A DNA stretch of 64,000 nt, taken from positions 1,798,001 to 1,862,000 of the forward strand of contig JADKGN010000004.1 in NCBI GenBank assembly GCA_016722705.1. The letters are read 5' to 3'. Position numbers and translations under genes: made by a program. Every line of letters begins with the position of its first letter. The stretch's first letter is position 1. This stretch comes from Candidatus Dechloromonas phosphoritropha. GTDB taxonomy: Bacteria > Pseudomonadota > Gammaproteobacteria > Burkholderiales > Rhodocyclaceae. Shown here piece after piece: positions 17,348 to 26,067 of this stretch. Below the pieces are notes generated by a model. It saw nothing but the letters and a program-made list of their open reading frames with translations. It searched no databases and had not been told where the DNA came from.

Positions 17348-18422
17348 TGCCTTCAACCTCATGTACGAGTTGTTGATAGAGTTCCTGATATTGCTGAATG
17401 ACGCGTTCCTTGCCGTGTTCCCGCAGGAGTGTTGACCGGCCCGCTTCGCCAAGCAGGGAGAGGGTCTTCGCTTCGGACGTCAGAAGTTCGCGCAAGGCAT
17501 TAGCCAGATTTTCGGGCTCCGCGCAAGGGACAATCAATCCGTCCTGTTCATGCGACATTATCTCGAGAGCACCGTGAGTTGCAGTGGAAACGACCGGCTT
17601 GCCATGCGCCCAGGCTTCAAGAATGATGTTGCCGAGCGCTTCCTCGCGCGAGGGACAGGCGAAGACATCCGACATGTCGAGCAGTGGGCCGATATCCCGT
17701 TGCCAGCCCGCCCAGCAGACACGACCGCAGATGCCGAGACTGACCGCCTGATCGCACAATGACGATGCGAGTTCCCCGTCTCCCGCGATGAGCAGATGCA
17801 AGGGACGGCCGGCAATGGCTGAGGGCAGGGCGGAGAACGCCTGCAAGAGGTCAGAGAATCCCTTGACGGGGTGCAGGCGTCCTGCGGATGTTATCAGCAG
17901 TGCATCCTCGGGGATGCCGAAGCGCCGCCGGGATTCGATGATGCTTACCTGATCGGTCACGGGTGCCAGCTCGACGAAATTGCCGATATGGAACACTCGT
18001 TCGGGAGGAAAACCGCTCCTTCGCAGATAGTCGCAGATTCCCGCGGTATTTCCGATCCAGGCATGGACATGCCGGTAGCTGTGCAGCTTGTAATAGCCGC
18101 CAAGTCTCGCAACGTGAATCGGCAGCCGGCCCTGTCCGAGCGATACCAGCCTGGTGGCCCGGCCCATCCATGTCTGGACGATATGAGGCCGGAACTCGCT
18201 GATGGCGCGGGAAATCTTCCATCTTGCCCAAATATCCCAGACGCCGCGCATCGCAATATGCCGTTGAGGCAACCCCGACTTCAGCCCGGTTGATGCCTGA
18301 CTCCCTGGTAGCGTAACGGCAAGCAATTGTCCCCCGCTGTCGTGAAGCGCATTGGTCAGACGCACGAAAAAGCCCTCGGCGCCACCGCCGCCCTTGCTCC
18401 CGATGATCTGCATCACACGCAT
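17340..18422 (-). CDS. Glycosyltransferase family 4
   Basis: A GT-B fold enzyme of 360 residues. The N-terminus MRVMQIIGSKGGGGAEGFFV carries the GT4 glycine-rich acceptor loop, and the C-terminal half has SAGRLHPVKGFSDLLQAF and the E-x7-E region CPSREEALGNIILEAWAHGK. The start at 18422 has an upstream GAAGGATC site; the longer frame (18473) overlaps the previous gene without homology. It probably builds the LPS outer core; donor and acceptor are unknown. Confidence 0.84.
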   Translation of the reverse strand: MRVMQIIGSKGGGGAEGFFVRLTNALHDSGGQLLAVTLPGSQASTGLKSGLPQRHIAMRGVWDIWARWKISRAISEFRPHIVQTWMGRATRLVSLGQGRLPIHVARLGGYYKLHSYRHVHAWIGNTAGICDYLRRSGFPPERVFHIGNFVELAPVTDQVSIIESRRRFGIPEDALLITSAGRLHPVKGFSDLLQAFSALPSAIAGRPLHLLIAGDGELASSLCDQAVSLGICGRVCWAGWQRDIGPLLDMSDVFACPSREEALGNIILEAWAHGKPVVSTATHGALEIMSHEQDGLIVPCAEPENLANALRELLTSEAKTLSLLGEAGRSTLLREHGKERVIQQYQELYQQLVHEVEGNG

Positions 18423-18438
18423 CGAATCGACAGATCCT

Positions 18439-19578
18439 TCAAGAAACGATCGGTCTTGCACAAGGCTCACCAAGCAGGTTGCAATAAACGCCGAGAGTAC
18501 CCGACAACATGGTTGCCAGCATAAACTTTTCCGGCAGTTTCCCGATGGCGGGCGCTTGCCGCAAGAATGCGATGGATACCTCGATCAACTGTGGCAGATC
18601 CTTCAATCCGACCAGCCCGGCAGGTAGCATTGCGCCGAGGATCTCGCTTGCCCCGCCGTGGTCGTAAGCGACCACCGGAATGCCCAGGGCAAGCGCCTCG
18701 AGAACGGTTCTGCCGAAGGATTCCGGCTGGGAAGACAAAGAAAGAACCAGCGCGGAAATACTCATGATTTCTTTCAGATCGCCGCGATTGCCGGTGAATG
18801 TAATGTCCGAAGAAAGACCCCGACGATGAATCGTTTCCTCAAGTTCCGCAAAGTACCTGCTCCGCCTCGGCTCATACCCCCCGACAATCAGTCCGTGAAC
18901 GTCCGGCATCATCGCTTTCAAGCGGCCAATGATCTCGATGAAGTCGTGGTGCCCCTTCAGTCGGGTGATCCTTCCGGGCAAGGTGACGAGGCGCTTCCCC
19001 TGCAGACGAGGATACTCCTCGCCCCATCGCCTCCGCCAAAGGGCGTCAGGACGAAAGCCGCCGGAATACTCCCCCGGGTCGATTCCACGATGGATTGTCG
19101 TTACCGGCGCATGCGGCCCGTATTCTTTCGCGACATGATCGGCAATGCAATCCGAGACGGCAATGATGTGTTCGGCCTTCGCCATGACCGCACTGTACGA
19201 ATTGACCGAGTAGAAGCCGTGAAACGTACTCACCAGACGCGGTCGCGTCGCCGGGTTCATTCCTCTCCATGCCAGGTAGCCGACCCATGCGGGAAGGCGC
19301 GAACGAACGTGCAGGATGTCCACTTGCTGCTCGACCAGGAAACGCCGCAGTTTTCGCACCAGACCCAGTGTCCGCAGCGACTTCTCGCCGATCGGCCAGC
19401 AGAAGTGCCGCGACCCCTCCCCAGCAAGCTGCCCAACCAGGCGCCCGCCTGCCGACATCACCAGCGAGCGGTGGCCATGTTCGACCAGATGCCGCCCCAC
19501 TTCAAGGGTCCCGCGTTCCACACCGCCGCTTTCCAGGGCGGGAAGAACCTGCAGCACGGCTATTGACCGGGAAGCCAT
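18439..19578 (-). CDS. Glycosyltransferase family 4, second copy
   Basis: GT4 enzyme of 379 residues. Visible features are the N-terminal IAVLQVLPALESGGVERG loop, LVTLPGRITRLKGHHDFIEI (start of the donor domain) and the EX7E motif SQPESFGRTVLEALALGIPV. The ATG at 19578 overlaps the 3' end of the ELM1-type gene by 19 nt. It lies in the same minus-strand operon as the other LPS glycosyltransferases. Confidence 0.85.
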   Translation of the reverse strand: MASRSIAVLQVLPALESGGVERGTLEVGRHLVEHGHRSLVMSAGGRLVGQLAGEGSRHFCWPIGEKSLRTLGLVRKLRRFLVEQQVDILHVRSRLPAWVGYLAWRGMNPATRPRLVSTFHGFYSVNSYSAVMAKAEHIIAVSDCIADHVAKEYGPHAPVTTIHRGIDPGEYSGGFRPDALWRRRWGEEYPRLQGKRLVTLPGRITRLKGHHDFIEIIGRLKAMMPDVHGLIVGGYEPRRSRYFAELEETIHRRGLSSDITFTGNRGDLKEIMSISALVLSLSSQPESFGRTVLEALALGIPVVAYDHGGASEILGAMLPAGLVGLKDLPQLIEVSIAFLRQAPAIGKLPEKFMLATMLSGTLGVYCNLLGEPCARPIVS

Positions 19579-20474
19579 GTCTGCCTGATCCAGCGCGCGC
19601 ACCGTGCGGCCTCATTGAATTCCTGCTGCGGCACAGGGAGCGGCTGGCCTGCCTGCCACCGGGCAAAGCTAAGCACTTTACCCTCTCCAAGCAACTGCTC
19701 GACGCCACGTGCCACGCGCCCATCGCCGATTCGTTGCAGATCGAAGATGCCCACCGCTGCGCCGGCAGTCAGCGCCTCATAAAGCATTGAGACACTGTCC
19801 GGCGTCACCCAGACCTGCCCGGCCTGGCGCAACTGCCCTGGTAGCCAGTCGAGTGGAGCCGCCTTGAATGGAACGATGTCGACATTGCCTGGCAACGCCT
19901 CGCGCAACATGCGCAACGTGCCGTCAGGGGTACGTGGGGAAGTGGTAAGCCGCCAGTTCACGTCGCCGCGCGCCGACGCCAGCTTCCGCGCCTGTTCGAC
20001 CACAGCGCGGTCATCCCATCGGTAATGGGCCGATAGTCCACCCAGCAGCATCAGCCCTGCATTCGCCTGCAGTTCATGGGAGGGCCGGATTCCATTGATT
20101 GCTCCCTTGGTGAGCAGCACATTGCGCCCTTCGCTGACGCCATCATGCTCGGGAATCAGGCAGAGATCGAAACAGCGCTTCGGCAAACCGGGATTCATCA
20201 GCACAATCGTCTTTCCGCCGCGGGCACGTCGCGCGGCCAGCATGGTGAAGTGCGTTCCATGCCCGGCACCGATGATGAGTGCCGGAGGGCGCCGGTCGCC
20301 GCTGGCAAAACGCCCGGTCAACCAATGCCAGAAAGCTTGTCCGCGGGGCAAAGCGGGAATCTCACTTACCTCCAGCGGGATCAATTGTGCCAGTGCCTGT
20401 ACAAGTCCCTCGGTTTGTCGCTCGTGGCCACGCTTTCCATCGATAACGCGCCAAATTACAACCGGATTTGTCAA
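19560..20474 (-). CDS. ELM1/GtrOC1-type putative nucleoside-diphosphate-sugar epimerase or transferase
   Basis: The 304-residue protein belongs to the family named after plant mitochondrial fission protein ELM1; bacterial members occur in LPS and capsule clusters and have a GT-B-like architecture. Recognisable blocks are IWRVIDGKRGHERQTEGLVQ at the N-terminus, LIIGAGHGTHFTMLAARRAR, and VWVTPDSVSMLYEALTAGAA in the C-terminal half. The biochemical activity is not established. As first gene of the LPS operon its promoter should lie in 20475-20730. A role in polysaccharide assembly is inference from context. Confidence 0.75.
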   Translation of the reverse strand: MTNPVVIWRVIDGKRGHERQTEGLVQALAQLIPLEVSEIPALPRGQAFWHWLTGRFASGDRRPPALIIGAGHGTHFTMLAARRARGGKTIVLMNPGLPKRCFDLCLIPEHDGVSEGRNVLLTKGAINGIRPSHELQANAGLMLLGGLSAHYRWDDRAVVEQARKLASARGDVNWRLTTSPRTPDGTLRMLREALPGNVDIVPFKAAPLDWLPGQLRQAGQVWVTPDSVSMLYEALTAGAAVGIFDLQRIGDGRVARGVEQLLGEGKVLSFARWQAGQPLPVPQQEFNEAARCARWIRQTWLPGQ

Positions 20475-20833
20475 GACACTTGCCTTTCAAATTGCTCTGA
20501 GCGCTTCCCCGGTAGCCGTAAGCGCATGTCAGGCGCCACACGCCCCGAACGGGGACGGCGCAAGGATAGCAATTCAACTGCCCTTAAGGAAGGTATCTCG
20601 TACCTCCCGTGCTATACCGTCACCCTGCGCAAGCGGCGAAGGGTGGCTGACTCCGATACCGGCGCTGGGCGAAAAACTACCGCATGACAATACCAACCCA
20701 CCAACCACCATCAGGCCCAATAAACCCGGTGTCAGAAAAGCCAAAGCCCGGTCGTGCAGACCGGGCCAAGCGTTTGATATTTTCTTTTCGGTGGAAAGTC
20801 ACCGTCAACAGAGTGCACCTCTTCTCGCCCTGA
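20475..20833. other. Intergenic region between tsaC and the LPS operon
   Basis: About 360 bases. It holds a terminator-like hairpin for tsaC at 20731-20766 and presumably the LPS operon promoter. No gene is supported; overlapping plus-strand frames are shadows. Confidence 0.5.
20731..20766 (-). terminator. Rho-independent-like terminator after tsaC
   Basis: On the minus strand an 8-bp GC-rich stem (GCCCGGTC ... GACCGGGC, loop of 5) is followed by TTTGGCTTTTC. The T-tract is interrupted, so efficiency is uncertain. Confidence 0.6.
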
Positions 20834-21817
20834 TCAGTCGCTGCCGGACCCGGCGGCCGCGCGCCGCAGGCGGTCGGCAACGGCCTCCCAGTCAGGCCGG
20901 TCTGGCAGCACTTCGACGACGATCAGGTCGGCGCCGGCGTGATCCATCTCGCGCAGCGCTGCGTACAGATCGTGTGCGTAGGCGACTGGATCGGCGGCAA
21001 TCCGGCGCCCAAGATGCGGCATGGCGGCCAGTGGTTGCTGGCTGTGGGTAATAACCGCACAGCACATGCTATTCTTGTGCCGCTGTGTATGGAGAAAGTC
21101 GAGCAGGCGGTCGCCAGCAACCATGCGCATGGGCGTCCGCGGCGCGTAGTGCGCCTCCAGCGCACCAGGAACACGTGGTGCGCCGGCGGCGCCCTGGCGC
21201 GGCTGAATTCCGGTGACGGCCTCCAGATGGGCCGCCGAAATGTGGCCTGGGCGCAGGATGACCGGCATGCCGCGCGAGCAGTCGACAATGGTCGATTCGA
21301 TGCCGACCGTGCATGGGCCGCCGTCGAGAATAAGCGCCACGCGGTCGCCAAGTTCCTCGCGGACATGCTCGGCTGTGGTCGGGCTGATATGGCCAAAACG
21401 ATTGGCCGACGGCGCGGCGATACCGCCTGGCCCGCCGCCGGCGGCGAAGCGGCGTAGCAGTTCGAGCGCGACCGGGTGGCCGGGAACGCGCAAGCCGACG
21501 GTATTCTGACCCCCGGTCACGGTCGACGGCACCCAGGCCTGCTTTTTCAGAATCAGCGTCAGCGGGCCCGGCCAGAACGCTTCCATCAGTTCCCACGCCA
21601 CCGCCGGAACCTGCTCGGCCCAGCGGTCGACCGCGTCATGCCCGCCGAGATGCACGATCAGCGGATGATCGGTGGGGCGGCCCTTGGCGGCGAAGATTCT
21701 GGCAACCGCCTGTGCGTTGGTGGCATCCGCCCCGAGGCCGTAGACCGTCTCGGTCGGGAAGGCAACGAGTTGGCCTGCGCGCAGCAGATCGACTGCGTGC
21801 GCCAAATCCGGGCTCAT
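20834..21817 (-). CDS. tsaC: L-threonylcarbamoyladenylate synthase (Sua5 type)
   Basis: The enzyme makes threonylcarbamoyl-AMP from threonine, bicarbonate and ATP for tRNA t6A37 modification. The 327-residue length indicates the Sua5 form with an extra C-terminal domain rather than short TsaC. The YrdC domain contains LVAFPTETVYGLGADA near residues 17-32, KGRPTDHPLIVH, and APSANRFGHISPT; the Sua5 domain starts around residue 210 (SPGALEAHYAPRTPM-like sequence). It starts 25 nt after purE and shares its direction, so is probably co-transcribed. Confidence 0.94.
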   Translation of the reverse strand: MSPDLAHAVDLLRAGQLVAFPTETVYGLGADATNAQAVARIFAAKGRPTDHPLIVHLGGHDAVDRWAEQVPAVAWELMEAFWPGPLTLILKKQAWVPSTVTGGQNTVGLRVPGHPVALELLRRFAAGGGPGGIAAPSANRFGHISPTTAEHVREELGDRVALILDGGPCTVGIESTIVDCSRGMPVILRPGHISAAHLEAVTGIQPRQGAAGAPRVPGALEAHYAPRTPMRMVAGDRLLDFLHTQRHKNSMCCAVITHSQQPLAAMPHLGRRIAADPVAYAHDLYAALREMDHAGADLIVVEVLPDRPDWEAVADRLRRAAAGSGSD

Positions 21818-21842
21818 GGGCAGGAGTTGTCGTCAGCTGCGT

Positions 21843-22340
21843 TCAAGGCAGATCGGGAAGCGTCTTCGACAGCACCTTCTCGGTCTGGCGCTGGCGGAAA
21901 TTTGCCAGCCGGGTGGCAACCTCGGGGTCTTCCAGCGCCAGGATGGAGACGGCAAACAGGGCCGCATTGAGCGCTCCCGCCTCGCCGACCGCGAAGGTGG
22001 CGACAGGAATACCGCCGGGCATCTGCACCATGGACAGCAGCGAATCGAGGCCCTGCAGGTGCTTCGAAGGCATGGGCACGCCGAGCACGGGAATCTGCGT
22101 CTTGGCCGCCAGCACGCCGGCCAGATGGGCGGCACCACCGGCCGCGCCGATCAGGATCTTGATGCCGCGCTCGCTGGCGGTTGCCGCGTAATCGAGGGCG
22201 GCGTCGGGTGTGCGATGGGCCGACAATACCCTGGCATCGTAGGGGATGTCGAAGTTTCTGAGGGTCTCGGCGGCTACCCGCATTACCGGCCAGTCGCTGT
22301 CCGAACCCATGATGATACCCACCAATGCTGTATTGCTCAT
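21843..22340 (-). CDS. purE: N5-carboxyaminoimidazole ribonucleotide mutase
   Basis: PurE rearranges N5-CAIR to CAIR in purine synthesis. The 165-residue protein has GIIMGSDSDWPVM (phosphate loop GSDSDW at 12-17), SAHRTPD at 40-46 with the catalytic His, and GAAGGAAHLAGVLAA. The ATG at 22340 has a GAAGGAAGG site; a longer frame adds unrelated residues. In many betaproteobacteria purK follows purE; here tsaC follows directly, so purK must be elsewhere or absent. Confidence 0.96.
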   Translation of the reverse strand: MSNTALVGIIMGSDSDWPVMRVAAETLRNFDIPYDARVLSAHRTPDAALDYAATASERGIKILIGAAGGAAHLAGVLAAKTQIPVLGVPMPSKHLQGLDSLLSMVQMPGGIPVATFAVGEAGALNAALFAVSILALEDPEVATRLANFRQRQTEKVLSKTLPDLP

Positions 22341-22449
22341 GCCTTGCCTTCCTTCAAAAGATGATGATCTGTGAATTTCCAAGGGGGACAATCCTGGCTC
22401 GGGCCATGCGGAAACGCACCAGCCAGGCCTTTGTCAGCAGTCCGGCGTT

Positions 22450-23307
22450 TCAGTTCTCGGCGGCCTTTCTCTCCGCGGCTTCGATGGTGTTGGCGAGCAG
22501 CATGGTGATGGTCATCGGGCCGACGCCGCCCGGCACTGGCGTGATCTGGCCGGCAACTTCCTTGCAGCCGGCGAAATCGACGTCGCCGCACAGCTTGCCG
22601 TCCGGCAAGCGGTTGATGCCGACGTCGATGACGACGGCGCCCGGCTTGATCATGTCGGCGGTGACGAAGCGCGGCTTGCCAACGGCGGCGACCAGAATGT
22701 CGGCACGGCGGGTGTGGCCGGCCAGATCCCTGGTGCGCGAGTTGCAGACGGTGACGGTGGCGCCGGCGTTGATCAGCAGCAGCGCCATCGGCTTGCCGAC
22801 GATGTTGGAGCGGCCGATGACGACGGCTTCCTTGCCGTTGAGGTCGATATTGCCCTTCTCGAACATCTTCATGACGCCATACGGCGTGCACGGAATGAAG
22901 CGCGGATTGCCCTGGGCCAGTGCGCCGACGTTCTCGGCGTGGAAGCCATCGACATCCTTCTCTACGGCAATCGCTTCGAGGACGGCTGCCTCGTCGAAAT
23001 GCTTCGGCAAAGGCAGTTGTACGAGGATGCCGTGGATGGCCGGATCGACATTCAGCTCGGCGATCTTTTTCAGCACGATTTCCGGGTCGACCGCAGCATC
23101 GTAGGTAATCTTCTCGGAATGCATGCCGATCGCCAGGCAGCCATTGACCTTGTTGCGGACATAGACTTCAGATGCCGGATCGGCGCCGACCAGGATGACC
23201 ACCAGGCCGGGTCGCTGCCCCTTGGCGGCCAGCGCTTCCACGCGCGCCTTGAAGCCCTGGCGCAATTCTTCAGCCAGGGCCTTGCCGTCGATTACTTGTG
23301 CCGTCAT
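22450..23307 (-). CDS. folD: Bifunctional methylenetetrahydrofolate dehydrogenase/cyclohydrolase
   Basis: FolD interconverts 5,10-methylene-THF and 10-formyl-THF. The 285-residue protein has the active-site region SEVYVRNKVNGC (Tyr49 and Lys53), GILVQLPLPKH near 93-103, the NADP site VVIGRSNIVGKPMALLL, and the PGGVGPMTITML signature near the C-terminus. I chose the ATG at 23307; a TTG four codons upstream is also in frame. It stands alone between the iorAB terminator and purE. Confidence 0.96.
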   Translation of the reverse strand: MTAQVIDGKALAEELRQGFKARVEALAAKGQRPGLVVILVGADPASEVYVRNKVNGCLAIGMHSEKITYDAAVDPEIVLKKIAELNVDPAIHGILVQLPLPKHFDEAAVLEAIAVEKDVDGFHAENVGALAQGNPRFIPCTPYGVMKMFEKGNIDLNGKEAVVIGRSNIVGKPMALLLINAGATVTVCNSRTRDLAGHTRRADILVAAVGKPRFVTADMIKPGAVVIDVGINRLPDGKLCGDVDFAGCKEVAGQITPVPGGVGPMTITMLLANTIEAAERKAAEN

Positions 23308-23327
23308 CGTCGCATCCAACAGAAATG

Positions 23328-23358
23328 AAAAAGGGGAAAGGCGGTGGCCTTTCCCTTT
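23328..23358 (-). terminator. Terminator downstream of iorB
   Basis: On the minus strand a long stem (AAAGGGAAAGGC pairing with GCCTTTCCCCTTT, one bulged base, loop CACC) is followed by TTTTTCATTT. It separates the iorAB operon from folD. Confidence 0.75.
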
Positions 23359-23381
23359 GAATTGGCGCGTATTTTAGCAGA

Positions 23382-23993
23382 TTACGCGAATGCGGCTTCC
23401 GCAGCGCCGACCGCCGCGCGACCGGCCGCGAACGCCTTCCGGTTCAGTTCGACAAGCTTTTCGCCCTTGCGCTGGAAGCGCTTGAGCACGCAGTCGAGCA
23501 GCGTTTCGGCCGGAAACGGCAGGTGGTCGGCAATGGCGCCGAGCATGACGGTGTTGCCGAGGCGAATATCGCCAAGTTCCTGGGCGATCGACGTCGCATC
23601 GAAAGCGACGATTTTGCGCCCGCTCTTCTTGATCTCGGCCAGAGGATCGTCGGGGTAGTCGAAGAGGCCAAGCTCGACGACCGGCGGCACCAGACGCGCG
23701 GTATTCATCAGGGTAATGCCGTCCGGGCGCAGCATGTGTTGCCAGCGCATCGTCTCGGCCGACTCGAAACCGAGCAGCACGTCGGCGGTACCCGGCGTGA
23801 TCTGCGGCGACAGCACGCGTTCGCCAAAACGCAGGTGCGAGGAGACGACCCCACCGCGCTGCGCCATGCCGGCAACTTCGGTTTTCTTGGCGTCGTGGCC
23901 CATCGCGATAGCGGCTTCGGCGAGAATTTCAGTGGCCGTCATGACACCCTGGCCGCCAATGCCGACGACGAGAATATTGGTGTTTTCGCTCAT
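23382..23993 (-). CDS. iorB: Indolepyruvate:ferredoxin oxidoreductase, beta subunit
   Basis: With IorA this oxidises aryl pyruvates to aryl-acetyl-CoA, passing electrons to ferredoxin. The 203-residue protein is a gamma-domain (POR_gamma) type subunit: NILVVGIGGQGVMTATEIL at 6-24, KKTEVAGMAQRGGVVSSHLR, and DVLLGFESAETMR. The ATG at 23993 lies one base after the iorA stop; a longer frame (24065) runs antisense to family expectation inside iorA. It is used in aromatic amino-acid degradation or aryl-acid assimilation. Confidence 0.94.
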   Translation of the reverse strand: MSENTNILVVGIGGQGVMTATEILAEAAIAMGHDAKKTEVAGMAQRGGVVSSHLRFGERVLSPQITPGTADVLLGFESAETMRWQHMLRPDGITLMNTARLVPPVVELGLFDYPDDPLAEIKKSGRKIVAFDATSIAQELGDIRLGNTVMLGAIADHLPFPAETLLDCVLKRFQRKGEKLVELNRKAFAAGRAAVGAAEAAFA

Positions 23994-23994
23994 C

Positions 23995-25878
23995 TCAGAC
24001 TCCGCAACCCTTGACCAGCGTGATCGGCGAAACCGGTACGTGATGGACGATGGCTCCCGGTGCACAGGGCTGCACGCACAGGGTGCAGCCAGTACACACC
24101 GAGGTTTCGATGCGCACGAAGGCGAGATCGACTTCGCGGCCGTTCGGCTTGATTTCCTTGCCGCGCCGCGTCACGTGGATGGCCGGACAGCCGACGTCGA
24201 TGCAGTTGCCGCAACCGGTGCACTTGTCGTCGATAACCTCGAAGGGTTTCAGCTTGTGATAATCCTTGATCAGCACGCACGGCTGGTCGGTGATGATGAC
24301 CGAGACTTCGGGTACTTTCACTTCGTCACGGATGGTCTTGAACAAAACCGGCAGTTCATACGGGTTGACGGTATGAATGCGCTCTTCCTTGACGCCCAGC
24401 GCCGCCACCAGTTTGGCGAAATCAACGCGTGACGCCTCTTCGCCGTAGATGTCGCGGCCGTTGCCCGGATTGTCCTGGCCGCCGGTCATGCCGACGGCGC
24501 GGTTGTCGAGCAGCAGCACCGTGACATTGCCTTTGTTGTAGACGATGTCGAGCAGGCCCTGCATGCCCATGTGCAGGAAGGTCGAGTCACCGATCACGGC
24601 AAGGATGCGCTTGTCCTTGTCGGCTTCGCCGCGGCCCTTGTCGAGGCCGAGCGCGATGCCCATCGAGGCGCCCATCGAGATGCAGGTGTCGAGCGCGTTC
24701 CACGGATGGCCGGCGCCCAGCGTGTAACAGCCGATATCGCCGGAAATGGTCAGGTTGCGCACCTGCGACAGCGTGTAATAGACGCCGAGGTGCGGGCAGG
24801 CGACACACATCGTCGGCGGCCGCGGAAAAACCTTCATTGGTGCGGTCGACAGCCCGAATTGGCCACTTTCCGGCACCTCCTCGCCGAGCAGGCGGGCGAT
24901 TGCCGGGCGCAGCACGTTGGGGGACAGTTCGCCCTGCAGCGGCAGGATTTCCTTGCCGATGACTTTCAGCCCCTGAGCTTTGAGTTCGTTCTCGACCAGC
25001 GGTTCGACTTCCTCGACGACGACGACCTGATCGACCAGCGCCGCCAGTTGCCGGCACTTCGCGACCGGTACGGGGCACGAGAAGCCGAGTTTGAGTACTG
25101 GTGCGTCCGGGAAGGATTCCTTGACGTGCATGTAGGCCGGACCGGAGGCGATGAAGCCGACACGACGGTCGCTGCCCGGCTCGATGAAGTTCAGCTCGGA
25201 GGCTTCGGCCGCATCGCGCAAGGCTTCGGCGCGCGCGAACATCAGCGGAATCCGCTTGCCGGCGCCGGTTGGCGTCATGACCCAGCGTGCCGGGTCCTTC
25301 TTGAAACCCGCCGAAGCCTTCTCGCTGCGCTCGCCAACGGTAACCAGACCCTTGACATGGTTGATGCGTGTCGTCATGCGCAGGATGACCGGCACCTGGA
25401 AACGCTCGGACAATTCGTAAGCGTACAGCGTCATCGCGTAGGCTTCCTGCGAATCGGCCGGCTCGAGTACCGGGACATGCGCGAAGCGACCCCAGTAGCG
25501 CGAATCCTGCTCGTTCTGCGACGAGGACAGCCCGACGTCGTCGGCAATCGCAATGACCAGACCGCCGATCACGCCGGTCAGGGTCAGCGTCATCAGCGCA
25601 TCGGAAGCGACATTCATGCCGACATGCTTCATGCAGCTGAAGGCGCGCGAGCCGGCGTAAGCGGCGCCGATGGCGACTTCCAGCGAGACTTTTTCATTGA
25701 CTGACCACTCTGCATAGAGATCCGGATAGGTCGAAATCTCTTCCATCATCTCGGTCGATGGCGTGCCCGGATAGGCGGCGGCAACCTTGACACCTGCTTC
25801 CCAGACGGCACGGGCGACTGCTTCGTTACCAGACATCAGAACCCGGCTGGCGGCCGGTACGGGCATGACTGCAGCCAT
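23995..25878 (-). CDS. iorA: Indolepyruvate:ferredoxin oxidoreductase, alpha subunit
   Basis: The 627-residue subunit carries thiamine diphosphate and two [4Fe-4S] clusters. The N-terminal domain begins SRVLMSGNEAVARAVWEAGV. The ThDP site is GDST plus LLLDNRAVGMTGG around residues 440-475. The ferredoxin motifs are CTGCGNCIDVGCP at about 553-565 and CTGCTLCVQPCAPG at about 595-608. A GAGGAG site precedes the ATG at 25878, so the longer frame to 26019 is rejected. It forms an operon with iorB (1-nt spacing). Confidence 0.95.
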   Translation of the reverse strand: MAAVMPVPAASRVLMSGNEAVARAVWEAGVKVAAAYPGTPSTEMMEEISTYPDLYAEWSVNEKVSLEVAIGAAYAGSRAFSCMKHVGMNVASDALMTLTLTGVIGGLVIAIADDVGLSSSQNEQDSRYWGRFAHVPVLEPADSQEAYAMTLYAYELSERFQVPVILRMTTRINHVKGLVTVGERSEKASAGFKKDPARWVMTPTGAGKRIPLMFARAEALRDAAEASELNFIEPGSDRRVGFIASGPAYMHVKESFPDAPVLKLGFSCPVPVAKCRQLAALVDQVVVVEEVEPLVENELKAQGLKVIGKEILPLQGELSPNVLRPAIARLLGEEVPESGQFGLSTAPMKVFPRPPTMCVACPHLGVYYTLSQVRNLTISGDIGCYTLGAGHPWNALDTCISMGASMGIALGLDKGRGEADKDKRILAVIGDSTFLHMGMQGLLDIVYNKGNVTVLLLDNRAVGMTGGQDNPGNGRDIYGEEASRVDFAKLVAALGVKEERIHTVNPYELPVLFKTIRDEVKVPEVSVIITDQPCVLIKDYHKLKPFEVIDDKCTGCGNCIDVGCPAIHVTRRGKEIKPNGREVDLAFVRIETSVCTGCTLCVQPCAPGAIVHHVPVSPITLVKGCGV

Positions 25879-26067
25879 GACGACTCCTCGATCAGCAATA
25901 CGAAACTCGCCATTATACGAAGCGGCGCAACCCGGCATTTGATTCATCGCAAGCCATGCCGCATTTATTCTCTGTGCGATACGGGTACGCCGGCCACATT
26001 CGGGGATCGGCAACCTCAAAGCACATCAGAGCGAACGCTACTGTCTGCGAATTTCCAACTCGGGAAT

